From Methylopila sp. 73B (GTDB taxonomy: Bacteria > Pseudomonadota > Alphaproteobacteria > Rhizobiales > Methylopilaceae): a stretch of DNA of 64,000 nt. Numbering within the stretch: position 1 is the first letter of the stretch; the number at the start of each line of letters is the position of its first letter. The translations under genes were made by a program, and so were the position numbers. This document shows, in pieces, positions 1 through 8,201 of this stretch. The stretch covers positions 4,032,501 through 4,096,500 of the forward strand of contig NZ_JAFV01000001.1 in assembly GCF_000526315.1 (NCBI RefSeq), in the 5' to 3' direction. Under the pieces are notes generated by a model that saw only the letters and a program-made list of their open reading frames with translations, had not been told where the DNA came from and did no database searches.

Positions 1-1866
1 CAGCTGCTCCGGCTCCGGGATCAGCGACCGGCGCTGCTGCAGGCCGAGCCATTCGCGGGTCTGCTCGGGAAGCTGCGGCCAGCTCGCGCGGTCGTCGATG
101 ATGCCGCGCACGCGGGCCGCGACGTCGGTCGTCAGCGGCATGCGCCCGCCCACATAGGTCGGCACCTTCGGCGCGTCGGAGGTCGAGCGCGAGGCGTAGA
201 CGTCGGTGTCGACGAGGGCGTCGAACTTCAGGATCTCGCCGGCGAACATGAAAGTGTCGCCGGGGGTGAGCGTCTCGACGAAGTACTCCTCGATCTCGCC
301 CAGCACCCGCCCGCCGAAGCCGCCGGGGCCCACCGTCCCGGCCTTGCTGCGGCGCGCCTTGGCGAGGCGCACCTTCAGCGTCGTCGCCTCGATGATGGTG
401 CCGACGTTCATGCGCCAGCTCTGCGCCACCTGCGGGTTCGAGACCCGCCACAGCCCGTCTTTGGTCTGGCGGATCTTGGCGAAGCGTTCGTAGGAGCGCA
501 GCGCGTAGCCCCCGGTCGCCACAAAAGCGACGACGTCGTCGAAGGTCGCGCGGTCGACATGTGCGTAGGGCGCGGCGGAGGTGACCTCCGCGAACAGCGC
601 GTCGGCGTCGAACGGGCCGCCGCAGGCGACGCCCAGCACGTGCTGCGCCAGCACGTCGAGCGAGCCGGGCTTGGCGGCCTCCGCGTCCTGCTCGCCCGCG
701 AGCGCCGCGGCCCGCGCCGCTTCGCACTCGATCACCTCGAAGCGGTTGGCCGGCACCATGATGGCCTTGGAGGGCTCGTCCAGCCGGTGGTTGGCGCGCC
801 CCGTCCGCTGCAGCAGCCGCGACGCGCCCTTTGGCGACCCCATGTGGACCACGAGGTCGACGTCCCCCCAGTCGATGCCGAGATCGAGCGTCGAGGTCGC
901 GACCACCGCCTTCAGCCGGCCCTCGCCCATGGCGGCCTCCACCTTCCGGCGCTGGCCGACGTCCAGCGAGCCGTGGTGGAGCGCGATCGGCAGGGTGTCC
1001 TCGTTGATCCGCCACAGCTCCTGGAACGTCAGCTCGGCCTGCGCGCGGGTGTTGGCGAACAGGAGCGTGGTCTTGTGCCGCTTGATCTCCTCGTAGATCG
1101 CGCCGAGCGCGTGGCGGCCGCCGTGGCCGGCCCAGGGCAGGCGCTCGTCGGTCTGGTGGATCGAGATGTCCGGCGCCGCGCCGCCGGCGATCTGCACGAG
1201 CTCCGCCAGCGGGCGGCCCCGCCGGGGGTCGACCAGCCAGCGGCGCAACTCGTCGGGGTCGCTCACGGTGGCGGAGAGCCCAACCGTGACGACGTCCGGC
1301 GCCAGCGCCCGGATGCGCGCGAGCGCCAGCGCGAGCTGGTCGCCGCGCTTGGTGGGGCCGAGCGCGTGCAGTTCGTCCACCACCACGCGCTTCACCGTCT
1401 CGAACAGCCGGCCCGCGCTGGGGTCGCCGATGAGCAGCGCGATCTGTTCGGGGGTCGTCAGCAGGATGTCCGGCGGCTGCTCCTTCTGCCGCTTGCGGCG
1501 CGACGCCGGCGTGTCGCCGGTGCGGCCCTCGACGCGGACGGGGAGGCCCATCTCCGCGATCGGCCGCTCCAGATTGCGCGCGACGTCGACCGCGAGCGCC
1601 TTTAGCGGCGACACGTAAAGCGTGTGGATTCCAGCGTTGTGGGAGTTCGACGGCCCGCGGTCGGCGAACTCGACCAGCGTCGGCAGGAAGCCCGCCAGCG
1701 TCTTGCCGGCCCCCGTCGGCGCGATCAGCAGAGCGTCGCGGCCGCCTTGAGCGTGCGCCATGAGTTCGAGCTGGTGGACGCGCGGCGTCCAGCCGCGCCC
1801 GGCGAACCAGCGCACGAAGCGGTCGGGCAGCACGGCTGCGGAGGGGACGCGGGCGCGGGTGGACAC
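1..1866 (-). CDS. Lhr-type ligase-associated DEAD/DEAH-box DNA helicase (partial, C-terminus beyond window)
   Basis: Superfamily 2 helicase, 622 codons present, running off the left edge. Reading the minus strand from a GTG at 1866 gives motif I (APTGAGKT, about residue 50), TTPEQ, the motif II box VVDELHAL (DELH-type), motif III (GLSATV), and a second RecA domain with STLDLGIDWGDVD and the motif VI-like LLQRTGRANHR. These are characteristic of the Lhr family, which in alphaproteobacteria often sits with an ATP-dependent ligase and an exonuclease in a presumed DNA-repair set; those partners would lie outside the window. The family is usually about 800 residues, so roughly a quarter is missing. 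The GTG start has no convincing Shine-Dalgarno sequence, so it is the least certain point. The last residues visible are the start of the C-terminal Lhr-specific region. Confidence 0.85.
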   Translation of the reverse strand, partial: MSTRARVPSAAVLPDRFVRWFAGRGWTPRVHQLELMAHAQGGRDALLIAPTGAGKTLAGFLPTLVEFADRGPSNSHNAGIHTLYVSPLKALAVDVARNLERPIAEMGLPVRVEGRTGDTPASRRKRQKEQPPDILLTTPEQIALLIGDPSAGRLFETVKRVVVDELHALGPTKRGDQLALALARIRALAPDVVTVGLSATVSDPDELRRWLVDPRRGRPLAELVQIAGGAAPDISIHQTDERLPWAGHGGRHALGAIYEEIKRHKTTLLFANTRAQAELTFQELWRINEDTLPIALHHGSLDVGQRRKVEAAMGEGRLKAVVATSTLDLGIDWGDVDLVVHMGSPKGASRLLQRTGRANHRLDEPSKAIMVPANRFEVIECEAARAAALAGEQDAEAAKPGSLDVLAQHVLGVACGGPFDADALFAEVTSAAPYAHVDRATFDDVVAFVATGGYALRSYERFAKIRQTKDGLWRVSNPQVAQSWRMNVGTIIEATTLKVRLAKARRSKAGTVGPGGFGGRVLGEIEEYFVETLTPGDTFMFAGEILKFDALVDTDVYASRSTSDAPKVPTYVGGRMPLTTDVAARVRGIIDDRASWPQLPEQTREWLGLQQRRSLIPEPEQL

Positions 1867-1928
1867 GGGAGAGAGATAAGAGTTTCGCCGCGCGCGGGGA
1901 GGGGCGCGGAGCGAAGTCTGCGGCGCGG

Positions 1929-2552
1929 TCAGCTCGACGGCTTGTCCGTCGCGGGCTTCGCCGCCTTCGCCTTCTCGATCTGCGGCTTCAGCGTCGCCTC
2001 GGCCGACTCCATCGTCAGCGGGCCCACGAACTTGAAGGCGACGCGGCCGTCGCCCGTCACCACGAAGGTCTCGGGCACGCCGTAGACGCCCCACTCGACG
2101 CCGGCCCGGCCGTTGGCGTCGACGCCGACGCGCTCGTAGGGGTTGCCGAGGCCGCCGAGGAAGCGCCGGGCGTTCTCGGCCGTGTCCTTGTAGTTCAGCC
2201 CGAGAATGCGGACGCCCTGCTCCCGCAGCCGCATCAGCACCGGATGCTCCTGCCGGCAGGGGGCGCACCAGGAGGCGAACACGTTCACCAGCGTGACCTG
2301 CCCGGTCGCAAGGTCGGCGCTGGAGAAGCCTGCGACCGGCGCGCCGTTCGCGAGCAGCCCCTTAAGCCCCGGAAGCGCCGTCTGCGGGGCCGCCCGCCCG
2401 ACCAGCGCCGAGGGCAGGGCCGCGGGGTCCCGCCCGCTCGTGAGCGAGCCGTAGAAGAACCAGACGCCGACCGCGACCAGCGCGACGGGCAGCGCGAACA
2501 GCGCCCGCCGCAGCGGCGAGGGCCGGTCGTCCGGCGTGGTCGGCGCGGTCAT
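1929..2552 (-). CDS. ccmG: CcmG/DsbE periplasmic thiol:disulfide oxidoreductase
   Basis: 207 residues. An N-terminal membrane anchor (about residues 15-33, hydrophobic and ending in WFFYG) is followed by a thioredoxin fold with the active site WCAPC in VNVFASWCAPCRQEH. The family keeps apocytochrome c haem-binding cysteines reduced in the periplasm during cytochrome c maturation. The C-terminal part has the typical YGVPETFVV, containing the cis-proline of the thioredoxin fold. The start ATG overlaps the ccmD stop by four bases, so it is translated with ccmC and ccmD. The last residues are a charged, Ala/Lys-rich tail. Confidence 0.92.
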   Translation of the reverse strand: MTAPTTPDDRPSPLRRALFALPVALVAVGVWFFYGSLTSGRDPAALPSALVGRAAPQTALPGLKGLLANGAPVAGFSSADLATGQVTLVNVFASWCAPCRQEHPVLMRLREQGVRILGLNYKDTAENARRFLGGLGNPYERVGVDANGRAGVEWGVYGVPETFVVTGDGRVAFKFVGPLTMESAEATLKPQIEKAKAAKPATDKPSS

Positions 2553-2719
2553 GAGCGCGGTCCGCTGGCGGGGCGCTGCCGCCCCGACCGGGCCTCGAGC
2601 TCCGCCAGCGCCCGGCGCTGGGCGCGCTGGTCGAGCGCGGTCCAGAGGATGAGCCCCGCGATCACCGCGAAGGCGATGGCGTAGGAGGCGGCGATGTAGC
2701 CGAAGTGCGCGTCGGTCAT
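2549..2719 (-). CDS. ccmD: CcmD small membrane protein of haem export
   Basis: 56 residues, contained in a longer open frame and easily missed. It begins MTDAHFGYIAASY and has one transmembrane helix (about residues 10-28: SYAIAFAVIAGLILWTALD), then a basic QRAQRRALAELEARSGR tail. This is the classic CcmD shape: a single helix with a cytoplasmic charged segment, needed for release of holo-CcmE from the CcmABC complex. Both ends overlap neighbours by four bases (ATGA with ccmC upstream and with ccmG downstream), which fixes the start at 2719. Confidence 0.88.
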   Translation of the reverse strand: MTDAHFGYIAASYAIAFAVIAGLILWTALDQRAQRRALAELEARSGRQRPASGPRS

Positions 2720-3486
2720 GCCGCGGGCTCCGGCGCGAGGGCTGTGGGCGCCGAGGCCGCGGCGGTGAGACGCAGGGTGCGCACCCGACGGCGCAGCAGC
2801 TCGGTGCGCATGCCGACGAGATGCAGCGTCGTGAACAGCAGCGTGAAGGCGACGGCCGCGATCAGCAGCGGCCAGAGGATGGAGGGGTCCATCGTCGGCT
2901 TGCCGGCGCGGATCACGGAGGCCGGCTGGTGCAGCGTGTTCCACCAGTCGACCGAGAACTTGATGATCGGGATGTTGACCGATCCCACCAGCGTCAGGAT
3001 CGCGCAGGCCTTGGCGGCGCGCGACGGCTCCTCGATCGCGGCGCGCAGCGCCATCAGCCCGAGGTACATGATGAAGAGGATCAGGAACGAGGTCAGCCGC
3101 GCGTCCCAGACCCACCACGTTCCCCACATCGGCTTGCCCCACAGCGAGCCGGTGGCGAGCGCGAGGAAGGTGAAGGCGGCGCCGAGCGGGGCTGCGGCCT
3201 TGGCCGAGACGTCGGCGATGGGGTGGCGCCAGATCAGCACGCCGAGGCTCGCGATCGCCATCAGCGTGTAGGCGAACATGGCGAGCCAGGCCGACGGCAC
3301 GTGGATGAACATGATCCGCACCGTCTCGCCCTGCTGGTAGTCGGCGGGGGCGACGACCAGCGCGAGGTACAGCGCGACCGCGAAGACGACCGCAGTGGCG
3401 CCGATCAGCCACGGCGTGAGCCGCTCGGCGAAGGCGGCGAAGCGCGAGGGGTTCGCGAGCGAGGTGACGGCGGAGAGCAGGGACAT
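2716..3486 (-). CDS. ccmC: CcmC haem lyase / haem exporter membrane subunit
   Basis: 256 residues with six predicted membrane helices. The tryptophan-rich periplasmic WWD signature is seen as MWGTWWVWDARLTS near the middle. Conserved histidines of the haem-handling family are visible in MFIHVPSAW and in MTLHLVG-like positions near the C-terminus. CcmC transfers haem to CcmE. It is followed with a four-base overlap by ccmD and then ccmG, the standard alphaproteobacterial order. The C-terminus is extended by about 15 Ala/Pro-rich residues. It is separated from ccmB by 171 bp. Confidence 0.93.
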   Translation of the reverse strand: MSLLSAVTSLANPSRFAAFAERLTPWLIGATAVVFAVALYLALVVAPADYQQGETVRIMFIHVPSAWLAMFAYTLMAIASLGVLIWRHPIADVSAKAAAPLGAAFTFLALATGSLWGKPMWGTWWVWDARLTSFLILFIMYLGLMALRAAIEEPSRAAKACAILTLVGSVNIPIIKFSVDWWNTLHQPASVIRAGKPTMDPSILWPLLIAAVAFTLLFTTLHLVGMRTELLRRRVRTLRLTAAASAPTALAPEPAA

Positions 3487-3657
3487 GGGTTCGGTCGGGC
3501 CGGTCCGTTCGTGGTCGTCGGAGGCGAAGCCGGCGTGCCGGGATCGTCAATCGTCGCGGGATCTTCGGTCGTCGAATACGTCCATCCTGAGGTCGCCGTT
3601 ACCTAAGGCGCCTTTGCGCCGCAGGAAACGCGCCATCCGTCGCAAGCCGTTCACATC

Positions 3658-4332
3658 TCAATCCCGCAGCAGCCGGAGGGCGGCGGCGGCCGCGACGGGG
3701 CCGAGCACCGCGTAGCCGAGCGCGAGGCCCGCCAGCACGCCGAGCGGGCCGAAGCCGTCGCGGGCCGGGTCGCTCGCGGCGACGCCGAAGATCAGCACCG
3801 GGATCGCGAGCGGCAGGATCAGCACCGGGACCAGAAGTCCGCCGCGGCGCAGGCCGACGGTGAGCGCCGCGCCGACCGCGCCGAGGCAGGCGAGCGCCGG
3901 CGTCCCCAGCAGGAGGGACGCCGCGACCTTGAGCGAGGTCTGCGGCCCGACGTCGAGCATCACCGCGAACAGCGGCGCGGCGACGACGAGCGGCACGCCC
4001 GTTGTGAGCCAATGCGCGAGGATCTTGGCCGCGACGACGAGCTCGAGAGGCGCGGGCGCGAGATGCATCAGGTCGAGCCCGCCGTCCTCGTGGTCCGCCT
4101 GCAGCAGCCGGTCGAGCCCGAGCAGGGTGGCGAGAAGCGCGCCGAGCCACAGGATCGCCGGGCCGATGCGGCCGAGCAGCGGCAGGTCCGGTCCCACCGC
4201 GAACGGCGTGACGGTCACCACAAGAAGAAAGAAGACGACGCCGAGCCCGGCCCCGCCGCCACGGGCGAGCGCGAGATCGCGGCTGAGTACGGCCGAGAGG
4301 GGAGAGGGCAAGGCGGCGTCCTGAAGGCTCAT
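3658..4332 (-). CDS. ccmB: CcmB haem exporter permease
   Basis: 224 residues; the start at 4332 (MSLQDAALPSPL) is chosen because it begins the CcmB homology, while the open frame continues upstream only as antisense of the PepSY gene. Six hydrophobic helices are visible, with the family segment LLQADHEDGGLDLMHLAP (CcmB typically has LF.dD.edG.ldql). CcmB forms the ABC permease with ATPase CcmA. In most alphaproteobacteria ccmA lies directly upstream; here the upstream DNA instead holds a divergent PepSY gene. The 171 bp between ccmB and ccmC contain no gene that I can support. Confidence 0.9.
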   Translation of the reverse strand: MSLQDAALPSPLSAVLSRDLALARGGGAGLGVVFFLLVVTVTPFAVGPDLPLLGRIGPAILWLGALLATLLGLDRLLQADHEDGGLDLMHLAPAPLELVVAAKILAHWLTTGVPLVVAAPLFAVMLDVGPQTSLKVAASLLLGTPALACLGAVGAALTVGLRRGGLLVPVLILPLAIPVLIFGVAASDPARDGFGPLGVLAGLALGYAVLGPVAAAAALRLLRD

Positions 4333-4500
4333 GCGTGGGGCGCCCGCAGCCTTTGGCCAAGGGGGCGCGTCACGCTTTATTTCCTGCGGGCGACGAAACA
4401 TAGCAAGCGCCTCCGCGTTGAGCCTGCCCTTGGGTCGGCGGCAGCCGACCTCGTTCAACATGCGGTCGGCTCCAACCGACCGGCATTCGGAGGTTACGTC

Positions 4501-5019
4501 ATGTCCACCGTGTCCCGCATCGCTCTCGGCGCGTTCGCTCTCGGCGCCATCGCTCTCGCTCCTGTCTCCGGCGCCCGCGCCGACGAGACCGAGATGGCGA
4601 AGAACGCAAAGGTGTCGCTGGTCCAGGCGATCGACGCGGCCGAGGCCAAGGGCGGCGGCAAGGCCACCGAGGTCGAGTTCGAGGACGACAACGGCGGCCG
4701 TTGGGAGGTGAAGGTCCTGAGCGCGGCGGGCGACAAGCTCACCGAGTATTATGTCGACCCGAACTCCGGCCAGGTGACCGGAGAGGCCAACCAGCCGATC
4801 GAGGTCTATTTCACGATGCTGAAGCCCGAGGACTTCAACAAGGCCTCGACCCAGCTCAAGGCCGCGGTGGCCGCGGCGGAGCAGCTCGGCGGCGGCAAGG
4901 CGGTCAGCGCGGAAGTCGAGCGCGAGAGCGGCGCGGTCGCCTACGAGATCGACGTCGCCGGGGCCGACGGCAAGAAGGACGTGAAGGTCGACGCCAACGG
5001 CAAGGCGACCCTCGACTGA
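4501..5019 (+). CDS. Periplasmic PepSY-domain protein with two repeats
   Basis: 172 residues. A signal peptide (residues 1-27, cleavage near ARADET) is followed by two PepSY-like units: one around residues 35-85 (VSLVQAIDAAEAKGGGKATEVEFEDDNGG then YYVDPNSGQV) and one around residues 105-170 (TQLKAAVAAAEQLGGGKAVSAEVE then VKVDANGKATL). PepSY domains often inhibit peptidases or bind small ligands; the real ligand here is unknown. The gene diverges from ccmB and ends just before a strong terminator, so it is probably monocistronic. The ATG at 4501 is chosen because the signal peptide begins there; longer in-frame upstream sequence does not look coding. Confidence 0.85.
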   Translation: MSTVSRIALGAFALGAIALAPVSGARADETEMAKNAKVSLVQAIDAAEAKGGGKATEVEFEDDNGGRWEVKVLSAAGDKLTEYYVDPNSGQVTGEANQPIEVYFTMLKPEDFNKASTQLKAAVAAAEQLGGGKAVSAEVERESGAVAYEIDVAGADGKKDVKVDANGKATLD

Positions 5020-5044
5020 TCCACGCGCACCGCGCGACGTTATG

Positions 5045-5078
5045 GGCCGGCGCCTCCTGGAGGCGCCGGCCTTCTTCG
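5045..5078 (+). terminator. Rho-independent terminator after the PepSY gene
   Basis: A perfect 13-bp inverted repeat (5045-5057 with 5059-5071, GGCCGGCGCCTCC and its complement) is followed by CTTCTTC. It lies 26 bases after the PepSY stop codon. The T-run is short, so efficiency is uncertain. Confidence 0.75.
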
Positions 5079-5296
5079 TTCTAGGCCCGGTCCCCGCGGA
5101 GACAGATTCGCGGCTCCGGCGACGTTCGCAGCGGCTTCGGCGGCGCCCTGCGGGCATTTGTCGGGCCACCGTTCGGCGAGTTCCGCCTGATATCCCGCAA
5201 CAGATACCGCCCGGCGCCCGCGACGTTTCCGCCGCACCCCCGTACGGCGGCGTTTTTCACATTATTTTCAAGGCGTTGTAACTTTGCGGCGGAACC

Positions 5297-5325
5297 TTGA
5301 CAGCCTATGCCCCAAAAATTAGGGT
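5297..5325 (+). promoter_or_regulatory. Putative sigma-70 promoter of the F0 ATP synthase operon
   Basis: A perfect TTGACA -35 (5297-5302), 17-bp spacer and TAGGGT -10-like hexamer (5320-5325) lie about 60 bases upstream of the atpI start, following an AT-richer stretch. Strong -35 with weak -10 is common in alphaproteobacteria. Confidence 0.55.
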
Positions 5326-5384
5326 GCGCGCGACTTGAAGGGGGCGACGAACGGCTCCGGGGGTCGGGAGGAGACGCGGGCGCA

Positions 5385-5735
5385 ATGACGCAAGGCTCCG
5401 ACCATCGTCCGGATCGGAACGACGCTCCCGGCGACGGCGATCTGGCCGGGCGTCTCGAGCGGCTCGATCGTGAGATCGAAAAGCGGGGCTCCTCCAAATC
5501 CACCGGCGCTGACGGCCGCTCCGGCGGCGACGTCTCCTCGGGCCTCGCTCAGGCGTTCCGGCTCAGCTCGGAGTTCGTCGCGGGCGTGGTGGCGGGCGGC
5601 ATCGTCGGCTTCCTGGTCGACAAGCTGTTCGGATCGAGCCCTTGGGGCCTGATCGTCTTTCTGCTGCTCGGCTTCGTCGCCGGGGTGTTGAACGTGTTGC
5701 GCTCGGCGGGCCTCGTCAAAGGTCCGGGCCAATAG
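5385..5735 (+). CDS. atpI: AtpI, F0 ATP synthase subunit I-like protein
   Basis: 116 residues. A polar N-terminal half with a coiled-coil-like LAGRLERLDREIEKRG segment is followed by two membrane helices (FVAGVVAGGIVGFLVDKLFG and WGLIVFLLLGFVAGVLNVLRSA), the typical AtpI/Gct layout. AtpI assists c-ring assembly and possibly Mg2+ handling; it is not part of the mature enzyme. The start at 5385 has a GGGAGGAG ribosome binding site (5366-5373); a more upstream ATG in the same frame at 5307 lies within the presumed 5' UTR. It is the first gene of the F0 operon. Confidence 0.87.
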   Translation: MTQGSDHRPDRNDAPGDGDLAGRLERLDREIEKRGSSKSTGADGRSGGDVSSGLAQAFRLSSEFVAGVVAGGIVGFLVDKLFGSSPWGLIVFLLLGFVAGVLNVLRSAGLVKGPGQ

Positions 5736-5853
5736 GCCTCCCGAAAGCGCGCCGCGCAGGTTGGTCGGACGCCTTCGGGACCCCGAAGACGTCCGATTTT
5801 TCGAGGACGAGGGACGCCCGAGAGCGGCGCGCCCGTAACAGGCTGAAGGAACG

Positions 5854-6600
5854 ATGGCCGGCGCACTTGATCCGATCCACCAGTTCCAGATCGTTCCGCT
5901 CATCGGCGAGGGCGCGTTCGCCTTCACCAACTCCGCCGCCTACATGGCGCTGACGGTCGTCCTCATCACGGGCTTCCTGATGATCGGCACCTCGGCCCGC
6001 ACCCTGGTGCCGGGCCGGCTGCAGTCGCTGGCGGAGATGTCCTACGAGTTCGTGGCCGGCACGGTCCGACAAACGTCCGGCGACGGCGGGATGAAGTTCT
6101 TCCCGCTGGTGTTCTCGCTCTTCATGTTCGTGCTGTTCGCGAACCTGATCGGCCTGATCCCCTACACCTTCACCGTCACCAGCCACATCATCGTCACCTT
6201 CGCGCTCTCGATGATCGTGATGCTGACGGTCGTGATCTACGGCTTCGCCAAGCACGGAACGCACTTCCTGCACCTGTTCGTGCCATCCGGCGTGCCGGGC
6301 TACATCCTTCCGCTCGTGGCGGCGATCGAGGTCATCTCGTTCCTCTCGCGCCCCATCAGCCTCAGCGTCCGTCTGTTCGCGAACATGCTCGCGGGCCACA
6401 TCACGCTGAAGGTTTTCGCCGGCTTCGTGACGATGCTCTCCGCGAGCCTCGGCGGCGTCGGCCTCGCGCTCGGCGTGCTGCCGCTCATCCTGGCGATCGG
6501 CATCACCGCGCTCGAGTTCCTCGTCGCTTTCCTGCAGGCCTACGTCTTCACGCTGCTGGCCTGCATGTACCTCAACGACGCGCTGCACCCCGGCCACTGA
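5854..6600 (+). CDS. atpB: F0 ATP synthase subunit a
   Basis: 248 residues, five to six membrane helices. The essential arginine helix is visible as [19 protein letters not shown], containing the invariant Arg that faces the c-ring carboxylate, and the C-terminal [25 protein letters not shown] is characteristic. Forms the proton half-channels. An AAGGAA ribosome binding site immediately precedes the ATG. The 118 bp between atpI and atpB show no gene. Confidence 0.97.
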   Translation: MAGALDPIHQFQIVPLIGEGAFAFTNSAAYMALTVVLITGFLMIGTSARTLVPGRLQSLAEMSYEFVAGTVRQTSGDGGMKFFPLVFSLFMFVLFANLIGLIPYTFTVTSHIIVTFALSMIVMLTVVIYGFAKHGTHFLHLFVPSGVPGYILPLVAAIEVISFLSRPISLSVRLFANMLAGHITLKVFAGFVTMLSASLGGVGLALGVLPLILAIGITALEFLVAFLQAYVFTLLACMYLNDALHPGH

Positions 6601-6655
6601 TCAAGCCTGCGGCGTCATCGCCCCGAAACCCACTGTCCCAATTGGAGTTCTCGTC

Positions 6656-6883
6656 ATGGAAGCTGAAGCCGCGAAGTTCATCGGCGCCGGTCTCGCCACC
6701 CTCGGCATGGGCGGCGCAGCCGTCGGCGTCGCGAACATCTTCTCGAGCTACCTCGCCGGCGCGCTGCGCAACCCCTCGGCCGCCGACGGCCAGTTCGCTC
6801 GCCTCATCTTCGGCTTCGCGGTGACGGAAGCGCTCGGCATCTTCTCGCTGCTCGTCGCGCTGCTGCTGCTGTTCGCCGTCTGA
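6656..6883 (+). CDS. atpE: F0 ATP synthase subunit c
   Basis: 75 residues forming a two-helix hairpin: helix 1 is glycine-rich ([20 protein letters not shown]) and the polar loop contains RNPSA. Helix 2 carries the proton-binding carboxylate in [10 protein letters not shown]. Multiple copies make the rotor ring. The ribosome binding site is GGAG, 9-12 bases upstream. Placement between atpB and the b' gene is the usual alphaproteobacterial arrangement. Confidence 0.97.
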   Translation: MEAEAAKFIGAGLATLGMGGAAVGVANIFSSYLAGALRNPSAADGQFARLIFGFAVTEALGIFSLLVALLLLFAV

Positions 6884-6961
6884 TTTCGGACGGACCTTCC
6901 GCGTGAGGCGGCCCTCCCGGCCGTCCGCGCGGCCTGACGCGCGATCGATGGGGAGCTTTCG

Positions 6962-7567
6962 ATGACCGAGACCGCTGGTCCGGCCGGCACAATCATCCTG
7001 GCGCAGGCGGAGCACGCGACGCCCGCCGAGACGCATGCCGGCACGGAAGCGCAGGGCGGCGGCCATGGCGGCGGCGGCGCGTTTCCGCCGTTCGATTCGT
7101 CCACCTTCGCCGGTCAGATCCTCTGGCTCGCGATCTTCTTCGGCCTGCTCTACCTGCTGATGAGCAAGGTCGCGATCCCGCGCGTCGCCAACATCGTCGA
7201 AGGCCGCGCCGAACGCATCGCAGGCGATCTCGCCGAGGCGCGGCGTCTGCGGGCTGAAAGCAAGGCGGCCGGCGAGGCCTACGAAAAGGCGCTCGCCGAC
7301 GCGCGCTCCAAGGCTCAGGCGATCGCGTCCGAGACCCGCGAGCGGGTCTCCAAGGAGGCCGACGACAACCGCAAGCGCACCGAGGCCGAGCTCAACGCCA
7401 AGCTCGAGGCTGCGGAAGCGCAGATCGGCGCGACCAAGGCGCAGGCCCTGTCCAACGTCCGCGTGATCGCGGTCGACGCGGCCTCGGCCATCGTCGAGCG
7501 GCTGGCGGGCGCTTCGGCGCCGGCGGCGGACATCGAGCGGGCGGTCGACGCCTCGCTCGCACGCTGA
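6962..7567 (+). CDS. atpF': F0 ATP synthase subunit b'
   Basis: 201 residues. An N-terminal tail of about 50 Ala/Gly/His-rich residues is followed by a membrane helix (TFAGQILWLAIFFGLLYLLMSKVAIPRVANIV) and a long Ala/Glu/Lys coiled coil that reaches F1 as the peripheral stalk. The presence of divergent b' and b genes in tandem is typical of alphaproteobacteria and photosynthetic bacteria. The C-terminal part ends with ASAIVERLAGAS. The start is preceded by GGGGAG. The gene is named atpF', atpF2 or atpG in different genomes. Confidence 0.93.
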   Translation: MTETAGPAGTIILAQAEHATPAETHAGTEAQGGGHGGGGAFPPFDSSTFAGQILWLAIFFGLLYLLMSKVAIPRVANIVEGRAERIAGDLAEARRLRAESKAAGEAYEKALADARSKAQAIASETRERVSKEADDNRKRTEAELNAKLEAAEAQIGATKAQALSNVRVIAVDAASAIVERLAGASAPAADIERAVDASLAR

Positions 7568-7578
7568 GGGACGAGACC

Positions 7579-8061
7579 ATGGGAAGCGCTGAATTCTGGG
7601 TTCTCGTCGCCTTCGTCATCTTCATCGGGATCGTCGTCTATCTCGGCGTGCCTGGGAAGGTGACCGCGGCGCTCGACCGCCGCGCGGCCAAGATCAAGGC
7701 CGAACTCGACGAAGCCCGCGCCCTGCGCGAGGAGGCGAGCCGCCTGCTGGCGGAATTCGCCCGCAAGCGCGACCAGGCCGACCGTGAAGCGGAGGAGATC
7801 GTCGCCGCCGCCCGCGCCGACGCCGAACGTCTTGCGGCCGACGCGAAGGCCAAGGTCGAGGAGTTCGTCGCCCGCCGCACGAAGCAGGCCGAGCAGAAGA
7901 TCGCCATGGCCGAGGCCCAGGCCGTCACCGAGGTGCGCTCCGCCGCCGCCGACGCGGCCGTCTCCGCCGCCGCGGAGGTGCTAACCTCCCAGGCCCGCGG
8001 GCCGCTGGGCGACAAGCTGTTCGACAACGGCCTCTCGGAGCTTCGCGCCAAGCTCAACTGA
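7579..8061 (+). CDS. atpF: F0 ATP synthase subunit b
   Basis: 160 residues: one N-terminal helix (FWVLVAFVIFIGIVVYLGVP) and then an almost uninterrupted charged coiled coil (ALDRRAAKIKAELDEAR onward). It pairs with b' to form the peripheral stalk. The ATG follows the b' stop by 11 bases with a GAGGGA ribosome binding site. It is the last gene of the F0 operon and is closed by a strong terminator; the F1 genes are elsewhere, as usual in this group. Confidence 0.95.
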   Translation: MGSAEFWVLVAFVIFIGIVVYLGVPGKVTAALDRRAAKIKAELDEARALREEASRLLAEFARKRDQADREAEEIVAAARADAERLAADAKAKVEEFVARRTKQAEQKIAMAEAQAVTEVRSAAADAAVSAAAEVLTSQARGPLGDKLFDNGLSELRAKLN

Positions 8062-8082
8062 GCGACGCTGAGCTCGCATTTC

Positions 8083-8113
8083 AAAAGAGCCGCCCCAGGG
8101 CGGCTCTTTTCGT
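8083..8113 (+). terminator. Rho-independent terminator of the F0 operon
   Basis: A perfect 13-bp stem (AAAAGAGCCGCCC at 8083-8095 with its complement 8098-8110) ends in TTTT and is followed by CGTTTG. It lies 21 bases after the atpF stop and, with A/T on both sides, could act in both directions. Confidence 0.92.
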
Positions 8114-8201
8114 TTGTGCCCCAGCACGTCGTTCAACCAAAAGATGTACTTCTAAATCGCACCATTTAATGGTGTGGTGTGGCGCCTTCGAGGAGCGCTT
8201 C

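Noticed and set aside
2206-3606. Plus-strand frames across the ccm genes
   Set aside because: Antisense shadows; ccmC, ccmD and ccmG on the minus strand have full family motifs and four-base overlaps.
4333-5169. N-terminal continuation of the ccmB frame to 5169, which could have held ccmA
   Set aside because: Its translation is antisense to the PepSY gene and has no Walker or signature motifs.
8169-8201. Upstream start of the unrecognised gene
   Set aside because: The ATG at 8202 has a well-placed AGGAG site; the upstream ATG has none.
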